Source: DASYML01 sp034665545
GTDB taxonomy: Bacteria > Acidobacteriota > Blastocatellia > Pyrinomonadales > Pyrinomonadaceae
Length of the DNA stretch: 5,214 nucleotides
NCBI GenBank assembly: GCA_034665545.1
Contig: JAXDFO010000262.1
Location: 1-5,214 of the forward strand
Direction of reading: 5' to 3'
In this document: positions 1 to 5,106 of the stretch, piece after piece
Position numbering within the stretch: the first letter of the stretch is position 1
Layout of the letters: each line of letters starts with the position of its first letter
Program-made: the position numbers and the translations under genes
The notes under the pieces: model-generated
Seen by the model: only the letters and a program-made list of their open reading frames with translations
Databases searched by the model: none
Told to the model about the DNA's origin: nothing

Positions 1-61
1 CTTCCCTTGCACCCTCATAGCAAAGTATTGTAGCCTTATTGTGCCACACCATATCTTGTGG

Positions 62-91
62 TTGCCCTGGCGGAAAGTCAAGTTTTATACG
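62..91 (+). promoter_or_regulatory. Candidate sigma-70-type promoter upstream of the membrane protein gene
   Basis: A -35-like TTGCCC at 62-67 and a -10-like TATACG at 86-91 are separated by 18 bases. Each matches four of six consensus positions, and the region is AT-richer than the coding DNA. It lies about 50 bases before the start codon, a sensible distance. This rests on consensus matching only, and a spacer this AT-rich yields such matches by chance. Confidence 0.3.
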
Positions 92-105
92 TTTAATTGA
101 TGTTG

Positions 106-125
106 CCCGCAGGCCATTTTGCGGG
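106..125 (+). promoter_or_regulatory. GC-rich hairpin overlapping the ribosome binding site of the first gene
   Basis: CCCGCA at 106-111 and TGCGGG at 120-125 form a perfect 6-bp inverted repeat with an 8-base loop. The right arm overlaps GGGAG (123-127), the only Shine-Dalgarno-like sequence before the TTG start at 139 (11-base gap). In RNA the stem would partly hide this site, so it could dampen translation. The stem is directly visible; the regulatory role is inferred. Confidence 0.4.
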
Positions 126-138
126 AGTGGTCCATTAA

Positions 139-1251
139 TTGAATTTGCGCAAACATCTGAAATTCGTCGCGCTGATTTTGCTGGCGGCGCTCATCATGTG
201 GTGGTTCGGGCGCGGGCTCAACTGGACGGAGGTGCGCGGGGCCGTTGGCCGTTCGGACGGCAGACTCCTGCTCGCCGCCATCGCGGTCGTGTACCTGACA
301 TACTTGCTGCGCGCCTATCGTTGGCGCGCGCTGCTCTCGCCGCTCACTCCCGCTTCCTTGCGTGAACTGTTCGTCGCCACGACCGTCGGCTTCAGCGCGG
401 TCTTTATCTTCGGGCGGGCGGGCGAAGTCGTGCGGCCAGTGGTCCTGCCTCTGCGTGATAGAAGAGTGCGTCCGGCTGCTGCGTTCGTCACGATTATGGT
501 CGAGAGACTGTGCGATAGCATGGCGGTCGTCGTGCTCTTCGCCATCAATCTGTTGTGGTTTCATCCGGCCAATTCCGGCGGGTCGGAGTTTAATCATGTG
601 CGTATCGCGGGTGGCGCGTTGCTGCTCGCTTCGTTGCTGGGCGTGGCCGGTCTCGCCTGGTTCAAGCGGCGTTCCGAGAGCGCGATTAGAGGTTTAGGGA
701 AGAGGTTCACGCGCTGGGGTTTCGTGCCGGAACGTGTCTCGCGCGCGATTATCAGCTTGTTGGAACAACTGGCGGGCGCGCTGAGCATCCTGACGAACGC
801 GCGCGAGTTGGCCGTGGTGTCAGCCTGGACGGCCCTCCTGTGGGGGACGATTACGGTAGCCAACTGGCTCGTCTTGCGCGCCTTCGGTTTGCCGTTCGGT
901 CTGGGCGAGACCGTCTTCGTGATGGGCTTCGCGCTCATCGGTTCGCTCGTGCCGACGCCGGGCGGCGCGGCGGGCGCATTTCACGCGGCGACTGCCGCCG
1001 GGCTTATCTTTCTAGGCGTCGAGCGCGAACAGGCTTTCGCCGTGACGCTCGTTCTCAATCCGATTATTTTTGGTCCTGCGCTCACCTTTGGTCTTTACTA
1101 CCTGCTGCGCGGCGAGGTCAACATCAAGCGTCTGCGGGAACTCACTTCTTCGGAAGAGGTCGAGCACGCAGTCGAAGACGAGATTATTCATCCGCCGGAC
1201 CAGAAGGCGGCGGCAGAGGAGGAACCCTTAATGGCCCACGCGGGCGAATGA
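139..1251 (+). CDS. Lysylphosphatidylglycerol synthase TM region/UPF0104 family membrane protein (flippase-like)
   Basis: This 370-residue polytopic inner-membrane protein has the hallmarks of the LPG_synthase_TM (UPF0104) family: GRAGEVVRP at 92-100, ERLCD at 122-126 and PTPGGAAGAFHAA at 272-284. Hydrophobic stretches lie roughly at 8-23, 43-58, 78-92, 114-140, 155-174, 225-247, 257-271, 282-293 and 300-323. An acidic, probably cytoplasmic tail follows from about 335. The family shares the membrane half of MprF, which aminoacylates and flips phosphatidylglycerol. The soluble aminoacyl-transfer domain is absent, so this is not a complete MprF. Related stand-alone proteins are often annotated as flippase-like, with unknown substrate. 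An in-frame TAA at 136-138 directly precedes the TTG start. TTG at 145 is an alternative, and the first in-frame ATG (196) would remove most of the first membrane helix. The family call is firm; the substrate is unknown. Confidence 0.87.
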   Translation: MNLRKHLKFVALILLAALIMWWFGRGLNWTEVRGAVGRSDGRLLLAAIAVVYLTYLLRAYRWRALLSPLTPASLRELFVATTVGFSAVFIFGRAGEVVRPVVLPLRDRRVRPAAAFVTIMVERLCDSMAVVVLFAINLLWFHPANSGGSEFNHVRIAGGALLLASLLGVAGLAWFKRRSESAIRGLGKRFTRWGFVPERVSRAIISLLEQLAGALSILTNARELAVVSAWTALLWGTITVANWLVLRAFGLPFGLGETVFVMGFALIGSLVPTPGGAAGAFHAATAAGLIFLGVEREQAFAVTLVLNPIIFGPALTFGLYYLLRGEVNIKRLRELTSSEEVEHAVEDEIIHPPDQKAAAEEEPLMAHAGE

Positions 1252-1334
1252 GATTGAGGGCAAAGACAACGGTTTTTGACTCTCAACTCATGACTCAAGA
1301 CTCTCAGACTTTTCACCGGAGGAGCTTTCTATGA
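1248..1334 (+). CDS. Possible 28-codon ORF bridging the membrane protein gene and nrdR
   Basis: ATG at 1248-1250 overlaps the TGA of the upstream gene (ATGA, 1248-1251), and its own TGA at 1332-1334 overlaps the nrdR start (ATGA, 1331-1334). The ORF therefore fills the whole spacer with four-base overlaps at both ends, the usual geometry of translational coupling. The predicted peptide is basic and polar and starts MRLRAKTTVF. Its middle is encoded by the seven-base repeats and contains DSQ twice (residues 11-13 and 18-20). No family is recognised. Against it: the same frame is open for 164 codons from 840, so openness here is weak evidence, and there is no clear Shine-Dalgarno sequence before 1248. 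It may be a coupling leader or coincidence. Confidence 0.2.
   Translation: MRLRAKTTVFDSQLMTQDSQTFHRRSFL
1280..1307 (+). repeat. Degenerate seven-base tandem repeat, four copies
   Basis: Four contiguous seven-base units share the pattern CTCNNNR: CTCTCAA at 1280, CTCATGA at 1287, CTCAAGA at 1294 and CTCTCAG at 1301. The octamer GACTCTCA recurs at 1278 and 1299, exactly three units apart. The array ends 10 bases before the ribosome binding site of nrdR. It resembles in form the heptanucleotide short tandem repeats known from cyanobacterial intergenic DNA. No function can be read from it. Confidence 0.6.
1318..1324 (+). promoter_or_regulatory. Strong ribosome binding site of nrdR
   Basis: GGAGGAG lies 6 bases before the ATG at 1331. 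It is by far the best Shine-Dalgarno match in the window and settles the nrdR start. Every other gene here has a weak site or none, so nrdR is probably the most efficiently initiated reading frame in this cluster. Confidence 0.85.
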
Positions 1335-1810
1335 AGTGTCCTTTCTGTGGTTTTATCGAAGACAAGGTGGTTGATTCGCGCGAGTCGCGGGAGGGCGATG
1401 CGATTCGCCGCAGGCGCGAGTGCTTGCGTTGCGAGCGCCGTTTCACCTCTTACGAGCGGATAGACGAAATCCCCTACATGGTCATCAAGAAGGATGGGCG
1501 ACGCGAAGCCTTCGACCGCAACAAGGTGATGGCGGGTCTGTTGCGCGCCTGCGAGAAGCGGCCCGTCCCGTCCTCCAAGTTGGAGAGCATCGTCAATTCT
1601 ATAGAGAAGTACGTGCAGGAATCGCCGGAGCGCGAGCGACCGACCAGCAAGATCGGCGAGATGATTATGCGCCGCTTGAAGGAACTGGATAAGGTGGCCT
1701 ACGTGCGCTTCGCCTCCGTCTATCTCGAATTCGAGGATGTTTCCGAATTCATGACCGAACTCAAACATCTGGTGCGCCAGCGCAACAACGCCACCGCCAG
1801 AAGGGTCTGA
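1331..1810 (+). CDS. nrdR: Transcriptional repressor NrdR
   Basis: NrdR is the zinc- and nucleotide-binding repressor of ribonucleotide reductase genes. It senses ATP/dATP through an ATP-cone and binds NrdR boxes in nrd promoters. The 159-residue length is typical. The N-terminal zinc ribbon is intact, with Cys3 and Cys6 (CPFC) and Cys31 and Cys34 (CLRC), joined by the characteristic DSRE and RRRREC segments. The ATP-cone spans about 49-139, with the signature VIKKDGRREAFDRNKV starting at residue 51 and YVRFASVY at 124-131. The tail from about 140 is variable. The start is fixed by the GGAGGAG site 6 bases upstream. No nrd gene lies in the window, so its targets are elsewhere. I saw no convincing NrdR-box pair in its own upstream spacer, which gives no sign of autoregulation. 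Confidence 0.98.
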   Translation: MKCPFCGFIEDKVVDSRESREGDAIRRRRECLRCERRFTSYERIDEIPYMVIKKDGRREAFDRNKVMAGLLRACEKRPVPSSKLESIVNSIEKYVQESPERERPTSKIGEMIMRRLKELDKVAYVRFASVYLEFEDVSEFMTELKHLVRQRNNATARRV

Positions 1811-1814
1811 GGAC

Positions 1815-1884
1815 GTAAAAGCAAAGGGTCACAGGCAAAATTCGTTTGCCTTGTGCCCGTGTCCCTTTGGCTTTTAACTTTTAC
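1815..1884 (+). repeat. Imperfect inverted repeat filling the nrdR-hsp20 spacer
   Basis: The core is a perfect 7-bp stem, AGGCAAA (1833-1839) with TTTGCCT (1845-1851) around a 5-base loop. Outside a 7-base bulge (1852-1858), CAC (1830-1832, read as C-A-C) pairs with GTG (1859-1861). AAAGGG (1823-1828) then pairs with CCCTTT (1863-1868), and AAAAGC (1817-1822) with GCTTTT (1870-1875). GTAAAAG (1815-1821) can alternatively pair with CTTTTAC (1878-1884), just before the hsp20 ATG. The right arm also reads as seven-base units (CTTTTAA at 1871, CTTTTAC at 1878). It could be a terminator for nrdR (a broken T-rich tract follows), a decayed repeat element, or a 5' leader structure of hsp20. The pairing is directly visible; the role is open. 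Confidence 0.6.
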
Positions 1885-1887
1885 CTT

Positions 1888-2358
1888 ATGATAAAAGCCG
1901 TCCGTGCGACAGGGCTTGAGCGACTTGAGTTGGAACGCTTGCGCGACCACGTGGGTCGCCTCTACGCCGCTTTGCAGGAGGCGACGCTGACGGACGCTCC
2001 GGCGACGCCGGGCGCGTGGTCGCCGCCCGTTGACTTGTGCGAAACGGCAAAGGCTGTCATCGTGCGCGTCGAGTTGCCGGGCGTGCGCGCGGAGCAGATT
2101 AAGGTCGGGTTGACCAGCACGCGCCTGCGCATCTGCGGCGAGAAGAAAAGAGGCGTGCCACGAACTCGCGTCGTCACGCATCTATGTTCTGAACGCTCGT
2201 ACGGACACTTCAGCCGCGTCGTCCCGCTTCGCTGGACCATTAATGTGAACGCGGCGACCGCCGAGTTAAAAGATGGCATTCTGATAATTCAGTTGCCGAA
2301 ACAGCAGGACCGGCGCGGCGCGGAGTTTAAAGTTTCCGTCAGGGAAACTGAAGAATAA
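1888..2358 (+). CDS. Small heat-shock protein, Hsp20/alpha-crystallin family
   Basis: This 156-residue protein is an ATP-independent holdase of the cytoplasm that binds unfolding proteins as an oligomer. A short amphipathic N-terminal helix (about 9-32, rich in Glu, Arg and Leu) leads into the alpha-crystallin domain at about 44-140. Recognisable elements are PPVDLCET (46-53), VELPGV (61-66), SERSYGHFSR (101-110) and the closing AELKDGILIIQLPK (125-138). A C-terminal KVSV (148-151) may serve as the I/V-x-I/V motif that docks neighbouring subunits. Cys51, Cys83 and Cys100 are unusual for the family. The ATG at 1888 is preferred. A TTG at 1846 would add 14 residues (unlike other members) and start inside the inverted repeat. 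No Shine-Dalgarno sequence precedes 1888, only a pyrimidine-rich tract. TTG at 1930 is a less likely alternative. It lies 52 bases before lon, a sensible functional partner. Confidence 0.93.
   Translation: MIKAVRATGLERLELERLRDHVGRLYAALQEATLTDAPATPGAWSPPVDLCETAKAVIVRVELPGVRAEQIKVGLTSTRLRICGEKKRGVPRTRVVTHLCSERSYGHFSRVVPLRWTINVNAATAELKDGILIIQLPKQQDRRGAEFKVSVRETEE
2331..2349 (+). other. Short perfect hairpin at the 3' end of hsp20
   Basis: AGTTTCC (2331-2337) and GGAAACT (2343-2349) form a perfect 7-bp stem with a 5-base loop, inside the last codons of hsp20 and ending 6 bases before its stop codon. No T-run follows, so it is not a standard terminator. It could slow decay or partly attenuate read-through into lon, or it could be chance. 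Confidence 0.35.
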
Positions 2359-2360
2359 AT

Positions 2361-2374
2361 CGGAAACCGGAAGC
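2361..2374 (+). repeat. Two seven-base repeat units in the hsp20-lon spacer
   Basis: CGGAAAC at 2361-2367 is followed directly by CGGAAGC at 2368-2374, identical at six of seven positions. Two copies alone are weak evidence. The pair is noted because the two preceding spacers also carry seven-base units. Confidence 0.35.
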
Positions 2375-2410
2375 AAGCTATTCAACGTATCTTTAACAAC
2401 TGAGATTATA

Positions 2411-4861
2411 ATGGTCATTAGCAACGCGGAAATTACAGAAGCCTTAGACCCGACCGATGGCGGCGAGCAGCAGTTACAGATTCCGAGCGAACTGCCCGTC
2501 CTGCCCTTGCGCGACATCGTCATTTATCCATTCATGATCGTGCCGCTCTTCGTCTCGCGCGAGAAATCCATACGCGCCGTTGACGAAGCCCTCGGCGAAA
2601 GCCGCATGATTCTGCTCGCCTCGCAGAAAGACCTTGATAAAGAGGAACCGACCGGCGATGACCTGTACCAGATAGGCACGGTCGCCGTCATCATGCGTAT
2701 GCTCAAGTTGCCGGATGGCCGCATCCGTATTCTGGTCCAGGGACTGGCCCGCGCGCAGGTGGATTCCGTAGAGGCTGGCGGCGAATATCTTCGCGCGCAT
2801 CTTTCAGTGGTCCAGGAGATTCCCGCGCCCGAACGCTCGCTCGAAGTCGAAGCCCTGATTCGCAACGTGCGCGCCTCTATGGAGAAGGCGGTCAACCTCG
2901 GCAAGAATATCTCGCCCGAAGTGATGGCGATTATCGCCAACCTCGATGACGCGGGAAGGCTCGCGGACCTCTCCGCCTCCAACCTCGAACTGAAAGTCGA
3001 AGACGCGCAGAGCGTCCTCGACATCGCGGACACGACCGCCCGCCTGCGCCGCGTCAACGAACTTCTCAACAAAGAGATTGAAGTCCTCACGGTCCAGCAG
3101 GAAATCAACACGCAGGCGCGCGCCGATATTGACCGCTCGCAGCGCGAGTTCTACTTGCGCCAGCAGATGAAGGCCATCCAGACGGAGCTTGGCGAGGGCA
3201 ACGAACTGGCCGAAGAGATCGCGCAGTTCAGGGAAAAAATAGATTCCGCCGGAATGCCTAAAGTGGCGGAAGAGGAGGCCATCCGCCAGCTTAAAAAGTT
3301 GGAGCGCATGCACCCGGACGCCGCCGAGACCGCCACGCTGCGAAACTGGATGGAGATTATGACGGACCTTCCCTGGTCCAAAGCTTCCGTTGATAATCTG
3401 GACCTGCTAAAGGCCGAGCGCATCTTGAACGAGGACCACTACGGCCTTGAGAAAGTCAAGGAGCGCATCATCGAAGCCCTGGCCGTGCGCAAGCTGAAGG
3501 AGAAACCGAAAGGTCCGATTCTCTGCTTAGTTGGCCCACCGGGAGTCGGCAAGACCAGCCTCGGACGCTCGATTGCGCGCGCCCTTGACCGCAAGTTCGT
3601 GCGCCTCTCTCTCGGCGGCGTGCATGACGAGGCGGAGATACGAGGCCACCGCCGGACCTATGTCGGCGCGATGCCGGGCCGCGTCATCCAGGCCGTTCAA
3701 CAGGCGGGCACGAACAACCCGCTCATCATGCTCGATGAGATAGACAAGGTCGGCGCGGACTTTCGCGGCGATCCGTCGTCGGCCCTCCTCGAAGTCTTGG
3801 ACCCGGAGCAGAACAACAGTTTTCGTGATAACTACCTGGGCGTCACCTTCGACCTCTCGAACGTCATGTTCATGACGACGGCCAACGTGCTCGACACGAT
3901 TCAGCCCGCGCTCAGAGACCGCATGGAGGTGATTCGCCTGGCGGGTTACACGGAGGAAGAGAAGCGCGAGATAGCTCGTCAACATCTGATGCCGAAGCAG
4001 ACAGAGGAGACAGGCATCAGCGCGCGCGACCTGCACATCTCCAAGACCGCGCTGACGGCCATCATCCAGCAGTACACGCAGGAGGCAGGGCTGCGCCAGC
4101 TTGAACGCGAGATAGGAACCATCTGCCGCAAGGTCGCGCGTCGCCTGGCCGAAGGGAAGAAGGAGAGCGTTCGCGTCTCCGCCAAGAACCTACACGAGTT
4201 TCTAGGCGCGCCGAAGATTATTCCCGAAGAGGTCTTGAAAAAGGACCAGGTCGGAGTAGCGACGGGCCTGGCGTGGACGGCTGTCGGCGGCGACGTGCTC
4301 TTCATAGAAGCCCTGCGCATGAAGGGCAAGGGCAATCTTGTCTTGACGGGCCAACTCGGCGAAGTGATGCGCGAGTCCGCGCAGGCCGCCTACTCCTACG
4401 CGAAGTCGCGCGCGAAGGAGTTGGAGATTAACGAAGAGGATTTTAGTAACTACGACCTTCACATACACATCCCCGAAGGCGCGATTCCCAAAGATGGCCC
4501 ATCGGCGGGCATCACGCTGGCGACCGCGATGGTCTCCGCGCTCTCGCAGCGTCCGATACGCAAGGACGTGGCGATGACGGGCGAGATAACTTTGCGCGGC
4601 AACGTCCTGCCGGTCGGCGGGGTCAAGGAGAAAGTGCTGGCCGCGAGGCGCGCGCGTGTCTCCAAGATTATCCTGCCGCAACAGAACCACCGCGACCTTG
4701 ACGAAGTGCCGAAGGAACTTTTCAAAGACATCCAATTCGTCTTCGTGGAGAACATGCGGCAGGTTTTCCGAGAGGCCCTCAAGGAGAAGGTCTCGCCCCC
4801 TCTGACCACGGGCACACGCCCTTCCAGAATGCCCCAGGCGGCCTCGCCCCGCAATGTTTGA
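2411..4861 (+). CDS. lon: ATP-dependent serine protease Lon (LonA type)
   Basis: Lon is a hexameric cytoplasmic AAA+ protease that unfolds and degrades damaged proteins and selected regulators. All three domains are present in 816 residues (E. coli Lon has 784). The LON N-domain covers about 28-225 (LPVLPLRDIVIYP at 28-40), followed by a helical linker with YLRQQMKAIQTELGE at 248-262. The AAA+ module covers about 345-600, with Walker A GPPGVGKT (375-382), Walker B LIMLDEID (438-445), sensor-1 Asn492, arginine finger Arg504 and sensor-2 Arg562 (GLRQLEREI). The protease domain covers about 610-795, with catalytic Ser698 in PKDGPSAG and Lys741 in GGVKEK, the 43-residue spacing of the LonA Ser-Lys dyad. 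The last 20 residues or so are a Pro/Ser/Arg-rich, unconserved extension. TGAG six bases before the ATG is a weak ribosome binding site. No heat-shock sigma or CIRCE operator was recognised upstream, so transcription from an upstream promoter with hsp20 is plausible. The enzyme appears fully functional. Confidence 0.98.
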   Translation: MVISNAEITEALDPTDGGEQQLQIPSELPVLPLRDIVIYPFMIVPLFVSREKSIRAVDEALGESRMILLASQKDLDKEEPTGDDLYQIGTVAVIMRMLKLPDGRIRILVQGLARAQVDSVEAGGEYLRAHLSVVQEIPAPERSLEVEALIRNVRASMEKAVNLGKNISPEVMAIIANLDDAGRLADLSASNLELKVEDAQSVLDIADTTARLRRVNELLNKEIEVLTVQQEINTQARADIDRSQREFYLRQQMKAIQTELGEGNELAEEIAQFREKIDSAGMPKVAEEEAIRQLKKLERMHPDAAETATLRNWMEIMTDLPWSKASVDNLDLLKAERILNEDHYGLEKVKERIIEALAVRKLKEKPKGPILCLVGPPGVGKTSLGRSIARALDRKFVRLSLGGVHDEAEIRGHRRTYVGAMPGRVIQAVQQAGTNNPLIMLDEIDKVGADFRGDPSSALLEVLDPEQNNSFRDNYLGVTFDLSNVMFMTTANVLDTIQPALRDRMEVIRLAGYTEEEKREIARQHLMPKQTEETGISARDLHISKTALTAIIQQYTQEAGLRQLEREIGTICRKVARRLAEGKKESVRVSAKNLHEFLGAPKIIPEEVLKKDQVGVATGLAWTAVGGDVLFIEALRMKGKGNLVLTGQLGEVMRESAQAAYSYAKSRAKELEINEEDFSNYDLHIHIPEGAIPKDGPSAGITLATAMVSALSQRPIRKDVAMTGEITLRGNVLPVGGVKEKVLAARRARVSKIILPQQNHRDLDEVPKELFKDIQFVFVENMRQVFREALKEKVSPPLTTGTRPSRMPQAASPRNV

Positions 4862-4862
4862 G

Positions 4863-5016
4863 GAGAATGCTTAAGGGCTTTCTCTTCAACAATTGTGAGG
4901 GTTGAGTTTTCTTCAAAAGAGGCACAACCCAAACCTCTGCGAGAGCATCTCTAATAGTAGAGGCAAAGCGGCTTTAGTGGAAAAACTCACCGCTTCGCCC
5001 TCTATTTTAACGAGGG
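4863..5016 (+). other. Run of short stem-loops downstream of lon
   Basis: Five inverted repeats follow one another. They are GAGAA/TTCTC (4863-4867 with 4880-4884), GGGTTG/CAACCC (4899-4904 with 4925-4930), CCTCT/AGAGG (4934-4938 with 4959-4963), AAGCGG/CCGCTT (4966-4971 with 4990-4995) and CCCTC/GAGGG (4998-5002 with 5012-5016). The second encloses TTTT/AAAA around a CTTC loop, and the third encloses AGAG/CTCT. None is followed by a good T-run, so no classical lon terminator can be named. The first and fourth are the best termination candidates. The region could be an untranslated 3' region, the leader of the next gene or a structured RNA. No known RNA family was recognised. Confidence 0.4.
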
Positions 5017-5019
5017 GAT

Positions 5020-5047
5020 TGTTTGACACTCCGTAAAGCCGTATGAT
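5020..5047 (+). promoter_or_regulatory. Candidate promoter of the gene starting at 5096
   Basis: TATGAT at 5042-5047 matches the -10 consensus at five of six positions. A weak -35, TTGTTT (5020-5025), lies 16 bases upstream. The perfect TTGACA at 5023-5028 is only 13 bases from TATGAT, which is too short; paired instead with GATAGC (5045-5050) it has a 16-base spacer but a poor -10. The elements fit a real promoter in this AT-rich gap, but the exact pairing cannot be decided. Confidence 0.35.
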
Positions 5048-5066
5048 AGCCTCTGGTGCCTGGAAG

Positions 5067-5106
5067 TGGCTCCGATTGTTATATTTGAGTCTTTCATGCG
5101 GAGCCA
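5067..5106 (+). promoter_or_regulatory. 8-bp inverted repeat enclosing a predicted translation start
   Basis: TGGCTCCG (5067-5074) and CGGAGCCA (5099-5106) are exact reverse complements with a 24-base AT-rich interval. The interval holds the weak Shine-Dalgarno TGAG (5086-5089) and the ATG (5096-5098), and the right arm covers codons 2-4. It could be an operator for a dimeric repressor or a leader hairpin controlling initiation. The repeat is directly visible; the function is inferred. Confidence 0.4.

Noticed and set aside
85..597. A 170-codon open frame on the minus strand opposite the membrane protein gene
   Set aside because: The plus-strand frame has clear family motifs and membrane helices. 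The antisense product is low-complexity, Arg/Asp/Gln/His-rich, as expected from the reverse of GC-rich coding DNA.
1216..1251. GAGGAGGA followed by ATG 1231 as the start of a new gene
   Set aside because: This ATG is in frame with the membrane protein gene and gives only its last six codons before the same stop.
1276..1281. TTGACT as a -35 element for nrdR
   Set aside because: No acceptable -10 sequence lies 15-19 bases downstream, and the match is at the edge of the heptad array.
840..1334. A 164-codon plus-strand frame overlapping the end of the membrane protein gene
   Set aside because: Its first part is an Arg-rich shadow of the real gene. Only the last 28 codons, from ATG 1248, are kept as a low-confidence candidate because of the double ATGA overlap.
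1720..2181. A 153-codon minus-strand frame across the nrdR-hsp20 junction
   Set aside because: It crosses two well-supported plus-strand genes and its product matches no family I recognise; it is a compositional shadow.
2407..2412. A perfect TATAAT immediately before and overlapping the lon start codon
   Set aside because: Transcription from it would begin after the ATG, no -35 element sits at a proper distance, and the N-domain begins close behind the annotated start.
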